Both the position numbers and the translations under genes were made by a program. The notes under the pieces were generated by a model that did not search any database, was not told where the DNA came from, and was given only the letters and a program-made list of their open reading frames with translations. From contig PNLE01000005.1 of assembly GCA_013822855.1 (NCBI GenBank), positions 1-53,190 of the forward strand: a stretch of 53,190 nt of DNA. The letters are read 5' to 3'. The stretch is from Planctomyces sp. Its GTDB lineage: Bacteria > Planctomycetota > Planctomycetia > Planctomycetales > Planctomycetaceae. Positions 7,809 through 17,014 of the stretch are shown here, piece after piece (position 1 is the first letter of the stretch; each line of letters opens with the position of its first letter).

Positions 7809-8543
7809 ATGGGGTTCGAGCGCGTCGCCAACGTCAGTGAAATCGCCGAGGGAGGTCGGCTGTCGATCGAAGTGGACGACCTTCCCGCGCTGCTCATCCG
7901 GCTCGAAGGTCACTTCTACGCAGTGGAAGATCTCTGCACCCACGACGGCCAGCCACTGACGGACGGGCCGATCATCGGCGACGAAATCAAGTGCCCCCGG
8001 CATGGGGCGCGCTTTCAGATTTCCACCGGCAAGGCGATGTGCATGCCCGCCACCAGCGGCATCCGCACCTTCGCCGTGGAAGTACGCGGCGAAGAGGTCT
8101 TTGTCTCCGACGCCGCGGCCACCACACCCGCCAAGGCGCCGGTTGAAGCAATCGTTGCTGCCACCGCGGTTCCGGCCACAACGGCGGCTGTGAATGCGGA
8201 CGGCAGCGCTCTTTCGCCCACCCAAACCGCGTTGGCGGAAGCCGAAACGCAGGATCAGTATCTCACAGCCTTGCGGGATGTCATCGATCCCGAGCTGATG
8301 ATCAACATTGTCGATCTGGGACTGATCTACGGCGTCACGTCGCTCGACGGTGGCAACGTTGAAGTTGAAATGACGCTCACTAGCCCCGCCTGCCCGGCCG
8401 GTCCACAGATCGTCCATCAAGCCCGGATGGCCCTCGAACGACTGGAATCGGTCGAAGCCGCCACGATCAAGCTGACGATGTCGCCTCCCTGGACACCCGA
8501 CCGGATGACGGACGAGGCCCGCGACCAGTTGGGGATTTTTTAG
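7809..8543 (+). CDS. Rieske ferredoxin-DUF59 (MIP18/SufT-like) fusion protein
   Basis: 244 residues in two domains. Residues 1-100 are a Rieske-type 2Fe-2S domain with ligands C43-x-H45 (CTHDG) and C62-x2-H65 (CPRHG). Residues 101-145 are an Ala/Pro-rich linker. Residues 146-244 are a DUF59/MIP18 domain: VIDPELMINIVDLGLIYGV, then MTLTSPACPAG with the conserved Cys195 and PPWTPDRM. DUF59 proteins such as SufT, PaaD and human CIAO2 help move Fe-S clusters to target proteins. A stand-alone Rieske and a stand-alone SufT are each common near suf genes; here both are in one chain, with no internal stop or frameshift. It is the last gene of the suf run. The ATG at 7809 marks the start of homology. 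Confidence 0.88.
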   Translation: MGFERVANVSEIAEGGRLSIEVDDLPALLIRLEGHFYAVEDLCTHDGQPLTDGPIIGDEIKCPRHGARFQISTGKAMCMPATSGIRTFAVEVRGEEVFVSDAAATTPAKAPVEAIVAATAVPATTAAVNADGSALSPTQTALAEAETQDQYLTALRDVIDPELMINIVDLGLIYGVTSLDGGNVEVEMTLTSPACPAGPQIVHQARMALERLESVEAATIKLTMSPPWTPDRMTDEARDQLGIF

Positions 8544-8604
8544 GGGTGGATGGTGGTGGGTTGGAAGTTGTCGGTTGAGTGCGACACACGATAGAAGAAT
8601 CTTC

Positions 8605-8636
8605 GATTCCCGGCGTTTTCCCGAACGCCGGGAATC
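8605..8636. repeat. perfect 13-bp palindrome, family B copy 1
   Basis: GATTCCCGGCGTT (8605-8617) and AACGCCGGGAATC (8624-8636) pair perfectly around TTCCCG. A second, decayed copy is at 52289-52321. With no T-run it is more likely a mobile palindrome or an mRNA-end stabiliser for the suf transcript than an intrinsic terminator. Confidence 0.75.
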
Positions 8637-8748
8637 TGCGTTTGGGGGTGGGCCGAAAAGCAGGGAAGCGACAAAGCGGAGAAGCCCGAAGGGACGAATC
8701 AAAGATAAATTCTTGGCGTCCAACGTAGACGCCGGGAGTTGAATGGCC

Positions 8749-8790
8749 CCCTCGCCCAGTCTGCTGGGAGAGGGTTGGGGTGAGGGCGAG
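8749..8790. repeat. dispersed palindrome family A, copy 1 (inverted)
   Basis: CCCTCGCCCAG and CTGGGAGAGGG arms around TCTG, followed by TTGGGGTGAGGGCGAG. The reverse complement matches the copies at 22635-22676 and 52227-52268. Confidence 0.8.
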
Positions 8791-8910
8791 TTCGAATACA
8801 ATCGACGATCAATTAGCGGAGAGCTTCATCGCGCGTCGCTTGACCTCCCAGGGAACGGTGTGTGGCTGACGGTGTCTCTCGGGAAGACACTCACCCGACA
8901 CTTCGTGCCA

Positions 8911-8936
8911 CCCTCTCCCGGAAGACCGGGCGAGGG
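8911..8936. repeat. partial relative of palindrome family A
   Basis: CCCTCTCCCGG and CCGGGCGAGGG arms around AAGA. It has the same arm design as family A but a different loop and lacks the flanking CTCGCCCTCACCCC part. Confidence 0.5.
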
Positions 8937-9065
8937 TTAGTACGCGAACAAACTGGGATCGTGGAATAACTTTGCCTTTTTCCGCAGGTGGGCGGATACT
9001 CGGGCGTGGAAGGTTGATCGGCATTGATCGGCCAGACAGACTCCCCGCGCTCCGAGGATCGATCC

Positions 9066-10151
9066 ATGAACACCCATGATCACGCACCCACACCTCCTGA
9101 CTGCGCTTGCGGGCCGACGCCCGATCTGACATTGAGCCCGCCTCTGCCCTCGCGGCGGGTCTTCGTGAAAACGGCGGCGCTAGCTTCGGCGGCGACGATC
9201 GCGGCTGTCGGTTCCGGTTCTCCGCTGCTCTTCGGGAAAGAAGAGGCGGCTACCAAAAACGAGCCCGAAAACCTCGTCAAAGCCCTCTACAAATCGCTCA
9301 CGCCCGAGCAGAAGGAGGAGTTCTGTTACGAGTGGGATTACAAGGATGACCGGGGCCTGCTCCGCGCGCATGTCTCCAACAATTGGCAGATCTCCGACGC
9401 GAATATCGGCGGCAAACTCTTCACCAAAGACCAGCAGGACATGATCGAAGCCATGTTCTGGGGCCTCTACCAACCCGATTGGCACGACCGCATCAAGAAG
9501 CAGCTCAAGGATGATGCGGGCGGTTACGGCAAGCACCAGTCGATCGCCCTTTTCGGCAATCCCGAGGAAGGCCCGTTCCAACTGGTGATGACCGGTCGGC
9601 ATCTGACCATTCGCTGCGATGGCGACACCACGCCGCACGCGGCCTTCGGCGGGCCGATCTTCTACGGTCACGCTGCGGAAGAGTTCAACGAGAAGCCGAA
9701 CCATGCGGGGAACGTCTTCTGGCCGCAGGCGCTCAAGGCGAACTCGCTCTACCAGATGCTCGACGGGAAGCAGCGCGAGCAGGCACTCATCGCCCAAGCA
9801 CCTCCCGAGGCGCAGATCCATTTCGCCAAGGGGAAGCCGCCCGCCGGATTGATGGTGGCCGAGCTGTCGAAGGATCAGAAGGCGTTCGCCGCCGATGTGT
9901 TGGCGACTCTTGTCGAGCCTTACCGGCAGATCGATCGCAACGAGATCGAGAAGTGCCTGGCGGCGAACGGCGGGCTGGATCAGTGCCGGTTGTCGTTCTT
10001 CAAGTCAGGCGATCTGGGGAACAACGGCGTGTGGGACAACTGGCGGCTCGAGGGGCCGTCGTTCGTCTGGCATTACCGCGGCGCACCGCATGTGCATGTC
10101 TGGGTCAACATCGCCGATACGGCCGACTTTGAGATCACAACGCGCGGCTGA
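9066..10151 (+). CDS. Tat-exported DUF3500 protein
   Basis: 361 residues; the ATG follows GAGG by about 8 nt. Residues 29-55 hold a twin-arginine signal: SRRVFVKTAAL then a hydrophobic run ASAATIAAVGSGSPLLFG. The mature part has DUF3500 features: LVKALYKSLTPEQKEEF, WQI near 100, a GRHLTIRCDGD stretch followed by FGGPIFYGH, and HYRGAPHVHVWVNI at the end with His pairs that could bind metal. DUF3500 has no established reaction. The Tat signal implies export in a folded, perhaps cofactor-bound state, which is inference. It lies 72 bp before the isomerase-like gene in the same direction. Confidence 0.85.
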   Translation: MNTHDHAPTPPDCACGPTPDLTLSPPLPSRRVFVKTAALASAATIAAVGSGSPLLFGKEEAATKNEPENLVKALYKSLTPEQKEEFCYEWDYKDDRGLLRAHVSNNWQISDANIGGKLFTKDQQDMIEAMFWGLYQPDWHDRIKKQLKDDAGGYGKHQSIALFGNPEEGPFQLVMTGRHLTIRCDGDTTPHAAFGGPIFYGHAAEEFNEKPNHAGNVFWPQALKANSLYQMLDGKQREQALIAQAPPEAQIHFAKGKPPAGLMVAELSKDQKAFAADVLATLVEPYRQIDRNEIEKCLAANGGLDQCRLSFFKSGDLGNNGVWDNWRLEGPSFVWHYRGAPHVHVWVNIADTADFEITTRG

Positions 10152-10223
10152 AAAATTTGATGGGGACTCCCGGACGAAATGGGCTTGCCCATGGCGTTCG
10201 GGAGGCTCATAGTACCCGTCGCC

Positions 10224-11285
10224 ATGAAGGCGATCGATGACCCCTTCCCCGCATCGGTTCCCGCGTCTCGACCACCATCATCCGGTCGTCAACCACGCCC
10301 CGCCGATGCTCACGGTGAATCACGAGTGGATATCCAGCATCTTTCGTCACACGCTCAAAGACTCCAGCCCCAAGGGCGGTCACTTGAGCGCGAGTTTCCG
10401 AAGTTGGCACTCAGCCAGCTGACCTTGATCCGCATGCCCTTCGAGGAAGCCATCCTCACGTTCCGCTCGGAAGGCTTCCGGTCGATCGGCCTCTGGCGAC
10501 CGCGGTTGGCCGATTTCGGCGAAGAACGGGCCGCGCTCCTGCTGAACGAGTCGGGGATGTCGGTCTCTTCGCTCAGCTTCGCGGGTGGATTCACCGGCTC
10601 CCATGGTTATCGCTACACCGAGGCCATCAACGACGGTTTCGACGCCTTGCGACAGGCATCGATCGTCGGTGCAGAGACTGTGGTCCTCGTGGCGGGCGGC
10701 CTCAACGGCCACATCACCAAACATGCCCGCAGGAATGTCGTGGACGGGATCAAGGCCCTCTCGGAACGGGCGGAGCAAGTCGGCGTGCAGCTCGCCTTGC
10801 GGCCCATGCGGCGAACCTTCCACCACACCTGGTCATTCCTCAACACCTGCGACGAGACGATCGACATCCTCGACAAGATCCAGTGCCCCAACGTGAGATT
10901 GGCCATCGACCTCTATCACTGCGGCCTCGATCTCGATTGGCGCAAATCCCTGCGACACATCGCCCCCTACACGTCGCTGGTCTTTGTGAACGATCTCCCT
11001 TCCCCGCATTCGACGGAGTACGAGATGTGCCTGCCGGGCGAGGGGATGCTGCCCATTCGCTCGATCCTCGAAGAAATGGTCATCGGCGGCTTTGAGGGGA
11101 AATTCGAGGTCCACGTCTGGTCGGAAAAGCTCTGGGAGCTCCCCCCCCGCCGCTTGTTCGCGGGTGTGCGGGAATCGATGGCGAAAGTCTGGCCGGCCGC
11201 ATGGGAGAACTGGGCCCGGATGTATCGTCATCTTCCCCCGGGGAGCGAACCGCTCCCGCCACCGCGAATTCAACCTGCCGAGTAA
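10224..11285 (+). CDS. sugar phosphate isomerase/epimerase-like (TIM barrel) protein
   Basis: About 353 residues from the ATG at 10224; the real start is uncertain because the first 60 residues are proline/serine-rich and no clear ribosome site is seen. Homology to the AP-endonuclease-2-type TIM barrel starts near LALSQLTLIRMPFEEAI. Later blocks fit: VETVVLVAGGL-like strand, GVQLALRPM with the usual Glu replaced by Arg-Pro-Met context, NVRLAIDLYHCG, SLVFVNDLPSP, and FEGKFEVHVWSE with the terminal metal-site Glu. Such proteins isomerise or epimerise sugars, or their keto forms. Substrate is not inferable. Confidence 0.75.
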   Translation: MKAIDDPFPASVPASRPPSSGRQPRPADAHGESRVDIQHLSSHAQRLQPQGRSLEREFPKLALSQLTLIRMPFEEAILTFRSEGFRSIGLWRPRLADFGEERAALLLNESGMSVSSLSFAGGFTGSHGYRYTEAINDGFDALRQASIVGAETVVLVAGGLNGHITKHARRNVVDGIKALSERAEQVGVQLALRPMRRTFHHTWSFLNTCDETIDILDKIQCPNVRLAIDLYHCGLDLDWRKSLRHIAPYTSLVFVNDLPSPHSTEYEMCLPGEGMLPIRSILEEMVIGGFEGKFEVHVWSEKLWELPPRRLFAGVRESMAKVWPAAWENWARMYRHLPPGSEPLPPPRIQPAE

Positions 11286-11528
11286 GTGGTCGGGCGGATG
11301 CGGTGACCTCATCTGCCTCAAATCCGCGCATCTGGTGTGACTGCGGTCAAAAACGGGAAAAAACGGATCGTTCTTGACCGGTGACGTTGTTTACGCTGGC
11401 ATCTCTTGGTGAAATCCACGCATACTTCAAGATCTTCGTGAGTTTGTTCCTCTGTCAGCAAGTTTTGTGCACAGTTGCCACACTCGCGAGGTTCTTGCCC
11501 GCCGGAACCTCCTGCCCTGGCCAGTGGA

Positions 11529-12236
11529 ATGTCACGCGACTGGTATAGCCTCGAAGAATTGGCCCGACATCTGGGCCGCGATCGTCGCGAGATTGAAAAA
11601 CTCGTGAACCGGGGACGGATTCCGGGCCGCAAAATCGCGGGCGACTGGCAGTTCCATCCCACGGAAATCACGCATTGGCTCGAGCAGGAGATGCGCGAGT
11701 ACACCGACCGTGAGCTCGCGATCATCGAGCAAACCAACCGCACTGTCGAAAACTCGAACGCCTCGCCCATCGCCGCGCTCCTCAGCGTGGAAACCGTGCA
11801 GGTTCCGCTCGAAGCCCGCACCAAGCGATCGGTGCTGGAATCGTTGGTTGAAGTCGCGGGGCGCACTTGGCAGATCTGGCAACCTGCGGCTCTCCTCGCG
11901 GCCATCCAGGAACGCGAAGCCGTCCTTTCGACCGCCTTCGATCACGGCGTGGCCATTCCCCATCCGCGCAACCCCCTTTCCGATGCGCTGGGCCAGTCGA
12001 TGATCGCCATGGGCCGCACCTCGTCGGGCATTCCGTTCGGTGCGCCCAATCGCGGTTTGACGGATATCTTCTTCTTGGTTTTGTGCCGGGATTCGAGGAC
12101 CCACCTGCATGTGCTGGCCCGCCTGGGACGCTTGCTGCAAAAGCCGGGATTTGTGGATGATCTGCGAAACGCCCCGGACAGCCAGACGACCTACGATCTC
12201 ATCTGTGCCGCCGATTCGCAGCTGACCGCCGGCTGA
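11529..12236 (+). CDS. excisionase-type HTH fused to PTS EIIA (fructose/Ntr class) domain
   Basis: 235 residues. Residues 5-52 form a MerR/excisionase-like DNA-binding helix-turn-helix (YSLEELARHLGRDRREIEKLVNRGRIPGRKIAGDWQF). After a linker, residues 82-235 form a PTS EIIA type-2 domain. The phosphorylatable His is H145 in HGVAIPHPR, with H139 nearby. The fusion suggests a regulator whose DNA binding or partner choice responds to phosphorylation by HPr or EI. It carries no EIIB or EIIC, so it is not a transporter part. The ATG at 11529 was chosen where homology begins; an earlier ATG at 11475 adds only non-conserved residues. Confidence 0.85.
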   Translation: MSRDWYSLEELARHLGRDRREIEKLVNRGRIPGRKIAGDWQFHPTEITHWLEQEMREYTDRELAIIEQTNRTVENSNASPIAALLSVETVQVPLEARTKRSVLESLVEVAGRTWQIWQPAALLAAIQEREAVLSTAFDHGVAIPHPRNPLSDALGQSMIAMGRTSSGIPFGAPNRGLTDIFFLVLCRDSRTHLHVLARLGRLLQKPGFVDDLRNAPDSQTTYDLICAADSQLTAG

Positions 12237-12273
12237 TCGAACCGGGCGAGCCTCCCACCAGGAATGAATCCGC

Positions 12274-13038
12274 ATGTCTCGCGAAGACGCTTCCGCTGAG
12301 CACGAGCCGCTCGACGTGATTGCCGTGGGTGCCCATCCAGATGATGTCGAGATTGGCTGCGGGGGAACGTTGGCTGCCCTCGTGAAACTGGGCTACCGGG
12401 TCGGCATCGTCGATCTGACCGACGGGGAGCCAACACCGTTGAGTCCGGGGCGAGAGAGTCGCCTGGAAGAAGCCCGGTTGGCCGGCGAAGCCCTCGGCAT
12501 CCACTGCCGGATCAACCTGCTGATCACCAACCGGACGCTCTTCGATGGATACGGCCCGCGCGTAGCACTGGCGCGAGTCTTTCGTCAGTATCGCCCGAGG
12601 ATCGTCTTCGGCCTAGCGGGCAAGACTCCCATGGCATCTCCCGACCACTGGCAGGCCATGCAGATCACGGATGCCGCCGTTTTCTACAGCCGGCTTTCCA
12701 AATGGGATGACGAATTCGGCGATCTGCCGGTGCACACCATTTCGCGACAGTTCTGGTATTCCCTTTGCCTGGGTTCGACAGAGCATCTGTGCGGCCCCAA
12801 CTCGTTCGTCATGGATGTCTCCCACACGTTGGAACAGAAGTTGAATTCCGTCCGGGCCTACAAATCCCAGTTCCCCCCCCACAAGGAGCGGATCTACCGT
12901 CTGGTGGAGGGAAATGCACGGGTTGCGGGTGCGATGGCTGGTTTCGAAGCGGGCGAAATTCTCTTCTCGGCGACGGCCCTGGGGGTTCGGGATCCCATGA
13001 CGGCGTTTCTCCCCGCCCCTCCGCCCCAGATTCCTTAA
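12274..13038 (+). CDS. PIG-L/LmbE family deacetylase, BshB1-like
   Basis: 254 residues. The zinc-binding motif [12 protein letters not shown] is at about residues 20-31, and a second His site is in [20 protein letters not shown]. The PIG-L fold removes acetyl from N-acetylglucosaminyl substrates. The sequence around [10 protein letters not shown] and the C-terminal [13 protein letters not shown]-like region resembles BshB1, the bacillithiol-pathway deacetylase, but no other bsh gene is in view and related LmbE enzymes act on other sugars. The ATG follows AGGA by about 10 nt. It lies 37 bp after the HTH-EIIA gene, so the two may share a transcript. Confidence 0.83.
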   Translation: MSREDASAEHEPLDVIAVGAHPDDVEIGCGGTLAALVKLGYRVGIVDLTDGEPTPLSPGRESRLEEARLAGEALGIHCRINLLITNRTLFDGYGPRVALARVFRQYRPRIVFGLAGKTPMASPDHWQAMQITDAAVFYSRLSKWDDEFGDLPVHTISRQFWYSLCLGSTEHLCGPNSFVMDVSHTLEQKLNSVRAYKSQFPPHKERIYRLVEGNARVAGAMAGFEAGEILFSATALGVRDPMTAFLPAPPPQIP

Positions 13039-13309
13039 TGCGACAGATGGCCAAAAACTTGCCGTTATCTTCCGCAGGCAAGATGTCTCCGGCCTTGGTT
13101 TCATCACATTTGTCAGCCCGATTCCGGGAAACCCTGTTGTGTCTGCCCGGCATTGGCTAGGATGACGGAAAGTCATGTGACGATGGTGATTTCCGACAGA
13201 CCTGAAGTGACGACGACATTCAGTCGTATGCCCTTAAGCGGCGCCCCAACGCCCATCGTGCAGACACAACCGTGAAGCCTCTCCCGAACTGCCAGCGAGT
13301 GTCGAAATC

Positions 13310-14050
13310 ATGAAGTTGCGAGTCGGTGCCACGAGTATCAAAGGGAATTTTCGTGACAACAACGAAGATGCCCTGCATGTGGACCCACAGGGCCGCTTCT
13401 TCCTCGTGGCGGACGGTATGGGAGGTCAATCCGCCGGTGAGCGGGCCAGTGCTCTGGCGATGGAAATCATCCCCAAGAAACTCGCCCATCAAATCCATTT
13501 CAGCAGTTCGCCTGCCGAGCAGGTGGTCAAGGTCATCGACGACGCCGTTGCCCTGGCTAATACCGAGATCATGGCCCTGGGCGAACTCGACTCCAAGCTC
13601 CACAACATGGGGACCACGGTCACCTTCGCCGTGATCGTAGGCGAGACGATGTACGCCGGGGGTGTGGGCGACAGCCGCACCTACCTGTTGCGAGGTCAGA
13701 ATTTCAAGCAGCTGACCACGGATCATTCGCTGACCCAGGCCTTGGTGGATGCGGGAACCCTGACTGCGGAAGAGGCTCTGACGCACCGTTACCGCAATGT
13801 GCTTTATCGCTACCTCGGCTCGAAGGATGGCGCCCAGGGAGCGGGTGCCAAGCCTTACCCGCTGCAACCGGGAGACCGGATCGTCCTTTGCTCGGACGGC
13901 GCGACCGGTGGCGTCAGCGACCCCCAACTGCAGGCACTCCTCGCTGGCGGAAACGATCCGGAGAAGATCGCCGAAGAGATCGTCAAAGCCGCGGAAGCGG
14001 GTGGCTCCAAGGACAACATCACCGTGGTTGTCGTCCTCGTCGAGGCCTAG
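13310..14050 (+). CDS. PP2C-family serine/threonine protein phosphatase
   Basis: 246 residues, complete for a bacterial PPM/PP2C enzyme. Metal-binding acidic residues lie in NNEDALHV (near residue 20), LVADGMGGQSAGE (about 37-49), LCSDGATGGVSD and KDNITVVVV at the C-terminus. Such Stp/PrpC-type phosphatases reverse Hanks-type kinase phosphorylation in the cytosol. There is no membrane segment and no kinase gene adjacent. The start at 13310 is set by homology, which begins at once with VGATSIKGNFRDNNED. Confidence 0.92.
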   Translation: MKLRVGATSIKGNFRDNNEDALHVDPQGRFFLVADGMGGQSAGERASALAMEIIPKKLAHQIHFSSSPAEQVVKVIDDAVALANTEIMALGELDSKLHNMGTTVTFAVIVGETMYAGGVGDSRTYLLRGQNFKQLTTDHSLTQALVDAGTLTAEEALTHRYRNVLYRYLGSKDGAQGAGAKPYPLQPGDRIVLCSDGATGGVSDPQLQALLAGGNDPEKIAEEIVKAAEAGGSKDNITVVVVLVEA

Positions 14051-14394
14051 GATCCGGCCAGACGTTAAGTGCTGCTTTGCCCGGCAAAAGTAGGCCCTGT
14101 GGCACGGCACCTCACTCTTCCGGAATATCCGTCCGGGGTGCCGCTGGGCTGGAACTCCCGTTCAAGCACCGGGTTGTTCCCACGAACTCGCTCCTAACAC
14201 ACGTATTCGTGTGTGGCGGGGATCGTTCCCCCCTTTCCGGCGACAGGGAATTCTCCGGCATTACGAGCGATCCACGCGACTGATCCATTCCACGGGCCTC
14301 TTCGTCAGCTAGAATATTTTGAGAGGGTGCTGGAATTGGGCAGCCTGTAGCGCTTGTAACGATTGATTCGACAAGGTCTTTCAAAGGGATATTC
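14051..14394. other. intergenic region upstream of the metalloprotease gene
   Basis: 344 bp without a credible gene. It contains a perfect 7-bp hairpin (ACACACG/CGTGTGT around TATT, 14197-14214) not followed by a T-run. The ribosome site of the next gene, AAAGGGATATTC, ends the region. Confidence 0.5.
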
Positions 14395-16986
14395 ATGCGA
14401 CAAAAGTGGTGGCTGATGGCCGTGATGGCAGTCGCTGCGGCGATGCTGGCCGAGCCGATGATCTCCGTCGGCAGCGCCCAGGAAGCGGCGCCCGACAAGT
14501 TCCAGTTGGCCACCAAGGGGGCCAAGAAGGTCGAAGGGCTTTGGACCGTCTACTCGAAGGATCAGCAGATTCTCGTCGAGTTCAAACCGGCCCAGCTGCA
14601 GCAGGAATACCTGATGCTCTCGTCGCTCGCCCGCGGGGTGAGCGGTGTGGGGAACGGTTTCCTCAGCAGCGGGATGACCTGGGGTGATGATGTCATCTGG
14701 ACGTTCCGCAAGGTCGGCGAGAAGGTTCATCTACTCAAGAAGAACGTCCGCTTCAAGGCCAAGCCCGGCAGCCCCGAAGCCACGGCCGTCTCGCTTTCGT
14801 ACAGCGACAGCGTGATGTACGCCCTGCCGATCGTCGCCGAAACCGGCGGCAACGTGCTGGTCGACATGACACGCGTCTTCATGAGCGACGACGAGCAGAT
14901 CGGCAAGAACTTCGGCGGCAGCTTCGTGCTCGACCGCTCGACCATCAACAAGGTCAAGGCCTTCCCCAAGAACGTCGAAATCGCCGTCAACGCGGTCTAC
15001 GCGACATCCCTCCCGATCGACACCGTGCCCGATTCCCGCGGCATCCAGGTCGGTGTGCACTACAGCATCAGCCAACTTCCCTCCACCGGCTACAAGCCCC
15101 GCAAGGCCGATGACCGCGTCGGCTACTTCCTGACCGCCACCAAGGATTTCTCCGACAACAGCGATCAACAGCACTTCGTGCGCTACATCACCCGTTGGGA
15201 TCTCCAGAAGGCCGATCCGACCGCCCGGCTGTCGCCACCCAAAGATCCGATCATCTTCCACATGGAACGGACGATTCCCATCAACCTGCGCCCGGTCGTG
15301 CGGGCCGGGATCGAGGAGTGGAACAAGGCCTTCGAGAAGATCGGTTTCGCCAATGCGATCGAAGTCCGCCAGCAGCGTGACGACGACGACTGGGATCCCG
15401 AAGACGTGCGCTACAACTCCTTCCGCTGGATCACCGCAGATGCCGGCTTCGCCATTGGACCATCACGCGTCAATCCGCTGACTGGTCAGATCCTCGATGC
15501 CGACATCCTCTTCGACGCCGGTTTTCTCCGCTCCTGGAGCCGCGACTATAACCTCTTCGCCACACCGGGCGAAAAGGCCAACGGTCTCTTCGACATCCAC
15601 GCCGAACAGGGCAATACGCATCACACCCCCGGCAACGACCGGATGTGCCAGTTGAGCACCGGCATGCAGCATCAGATGGGCTTCGCCGCCTCGGCGTTAT
15701 TCTCCCGCGGCGAGATGTCCAAGGATGGAAAACTTCCCGAAGAGTACATCGAGCAGGCCCTCAAGGAAGTGGTCATGCATGAAGTGGGCCACACGCTGGG
15801 CCTGCGGCACAACTTCAAGGCCAGCGGCTGGAAGTCGCTCGCCGATATCGAAGACCCCGCCAAGGCTAATGAAGCCACGGTCGCTTCGGTGATGGATTAC
15901 TGCCCGGTCAGCATCGCTCTCCCTGGCAAGCCCCAGGGGGCGTACTACACCAAGACGATTGGACCTTACGATTACTGGGCGATCGAGTATGGCTACAAGC
16001 CGATCACCGGCGACGAACCGGCCGAACTGAAGAAGATCGCAGGTCGTTCTGCCGAACCCGGCCTCGACTATTCCACCGACGAAGACACCCGCGGCAGCGA
16101 CGCCGATCCCTATTCGAACCGCTTCGACATGGGCAACGACATCGCCGCGTTCGCCAAGCGGCAGATGTCCCTCGTGAACGAGTTGCTCCCCAAAGTGGTC
16201 GAGAAGATCTCGACCGATGGGGACGGCTACCAGAACGTGCGCCTCGCCTTCAATCATCTTCTCGGGGAATACTGGGAAACAGCCAACTTCGCGGCCCGCC
16301 TGCCGGGCGGCCTCCTGGTGGCTCGTGACCACAAAGGTGATCCCAACGGACGGGCTCCGTTCCGAGTGCTGGATGCCAAGCAGCAGCGGGCGGCCACCCA
16401 GTTGCTTGCGGAGATGGCGTTCTCGGCCCCCAAGCTCGATCCCGGGGTCGTGAACTACCTCGCCACGAACAAGTGGTCGCACTGGGGCACCACGACGCCG
16501 ACACGCCAGGATCTGGCATTGCATCAGCTTGTGGAAACCCAGCAGTTGATGCTGCTCAGCCGGTTGATGTCGTCGCTGACCCTCTCGCGTATTCAGGACA
16601 ACGAGCGCAAGGTGGGTGCCGATGAGGACGCCTACACTCTGGCCGAACATCTCGATCTGGTTGTGGTTCCCACCTTCAGTGAACTGAACGATCCGGCTGC
16701 CGGCGATTACACGGCCCGCAAACCATTGGTCGACAGCTACCGCAGAAATCTGCAGCGTGCCATGGTCAAGGCCCTGGGAGGTATGGCCACCAGATCAACC
16801 GGCGCTCCTGACGACGCCCGTGTTCTGGCCCGGGTTCATCTGGACGCGATCAAAGCCAAGATCGAAGCCGCCCAGAAGAAGGACGGTGTGAAGCTCGACC
16901 CCTACACCTCAGCCCACCTGACGGATCTCAAGACGAAGATCGAACTCGTCGAGAAGGCCCAGCTGACCGTGAGCTCCGTCGATTAA
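14395..16986 (+). CDS. exported zinc metalloprotease (DUF5117/DUF5118 type)
   Basis: 863 residues. The N-terminus has a signal peptide (hydrophobic run VMAVAAAMLAEPM, cleavage likely near SAQEA at about residue 30). DUF5118/5117-like blocks follow (KFQLATKGAKKVEGLWTVY, YLMLSSLARG). The metzincin zinc site HEVGHTLGLRH is at residues 462-472, and the downstream Met-turn-like sequence SVMDYCPV is at about 500-507. These large secreted peptidases are common in Bacteroidota and Planctomycetota; substrates are unknown. The start is supported by AAAGGG just upstream, and a strong terminator follows the stop, so it is probably monocistronic. Confidence 0.88.
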   Translation: MRQKWWLMAVMAVAAAMLAEPMISVGSAQEAAPDKFQLATKGAKKVEGLWTVYSKDQQILVEFKPAQLQQEYLMLSSLARGVSGVGNGFLSSGMTWGDDVIWTFRKVGEKVHLLKKNVRFKAKPGSPEATAVSLSYSDSVMYALPIVAETGGNVLVDMTRVFMSDDEQIGKNFGGSFVLDRSTINKVKAFPKNVEIAVNAVYATSLPIDTVPDSRGIQVGVHYSISQLPSTGYKPRKADDRVGYFLTATKDFSDNSDQQHFVRYITRWDLQKADPTARLSPPKDPIIFHMERTIPINLRPVVRAGIEEWNKAFEKIGFANAIEVRQQRDDDDWDPEDVRYNSFRWITADAGFAIGPSRVNPLTGQILDADILFDAGFLRSWSRDYNLFATPGEKANGLFDIHAEQGNTHHTPGNDRMCQLSTGMQHQMGFAASALFSRGEMSKDGKLPEEYIEQALKEVVMHEVGHTLGLRHNFKASGWKSLADIEDPAKANEATVASVMDYCPVSIALPGKPQGAYYTKTIGPYDYWAIEYGYKPITGDEPAELKKIAGRSAEPGLDYSTDEDTRGSDADPYSNRFDMGNDIAAFAKRQMSLVNELLPKVVEKISTDGDGYQNVRLAFNHLLGEYWETANFAARLPGGLLVARDHKGDPNGRAPFRVLDAKQQRAATQLLAEMAFSAPKLDPGVVNYLATNKWSHWGTTTPTRQDLALHQLVETQQLMLLSRLMSSLTLSRIQDNERKVGADEDAYTLAEHLDLVVVPTFSELNDPAAGDYTARKPLVDSYRRNLQRAMVKALGGMATRSTGAPDDARVLARVHLDAIKAKIEAAQKKDGVKLDPYTSAHLTDLKTKIELVEKAQLTVSSVD

Positions 16987-17014
16987 CGCTGACAGATTTC
17001 ACTGTTGCAACTCA

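Larger units (their letters stand above)
8544..9065. other. repeat-bearing intergenic region after the suf operon
   Basis: 522 bp with no credible gene. It holds a perfect 13-bp-arm palindrome (8605-8636), a long imperfect palindrome of a family found twice more in the window (8749-8790), and a shorter relative (8911-8936). Open frames here, such as 8743-8940, are low-complexity translations of the repeats. Confidence 0.7.

Noticed and set aside
13058-13082. Hairpin CTTGCC/GGCAAG after the PIG-L gene as a terminator
   Set aside because: The stem is only six bp with a long loop and no T-run follows.
14197-14214. ACACACG/CGTGTGT hairpin as a terminator
   Set aside because: It is followed by GC-rich sequence, not T, so it is at most a structural hairpin.
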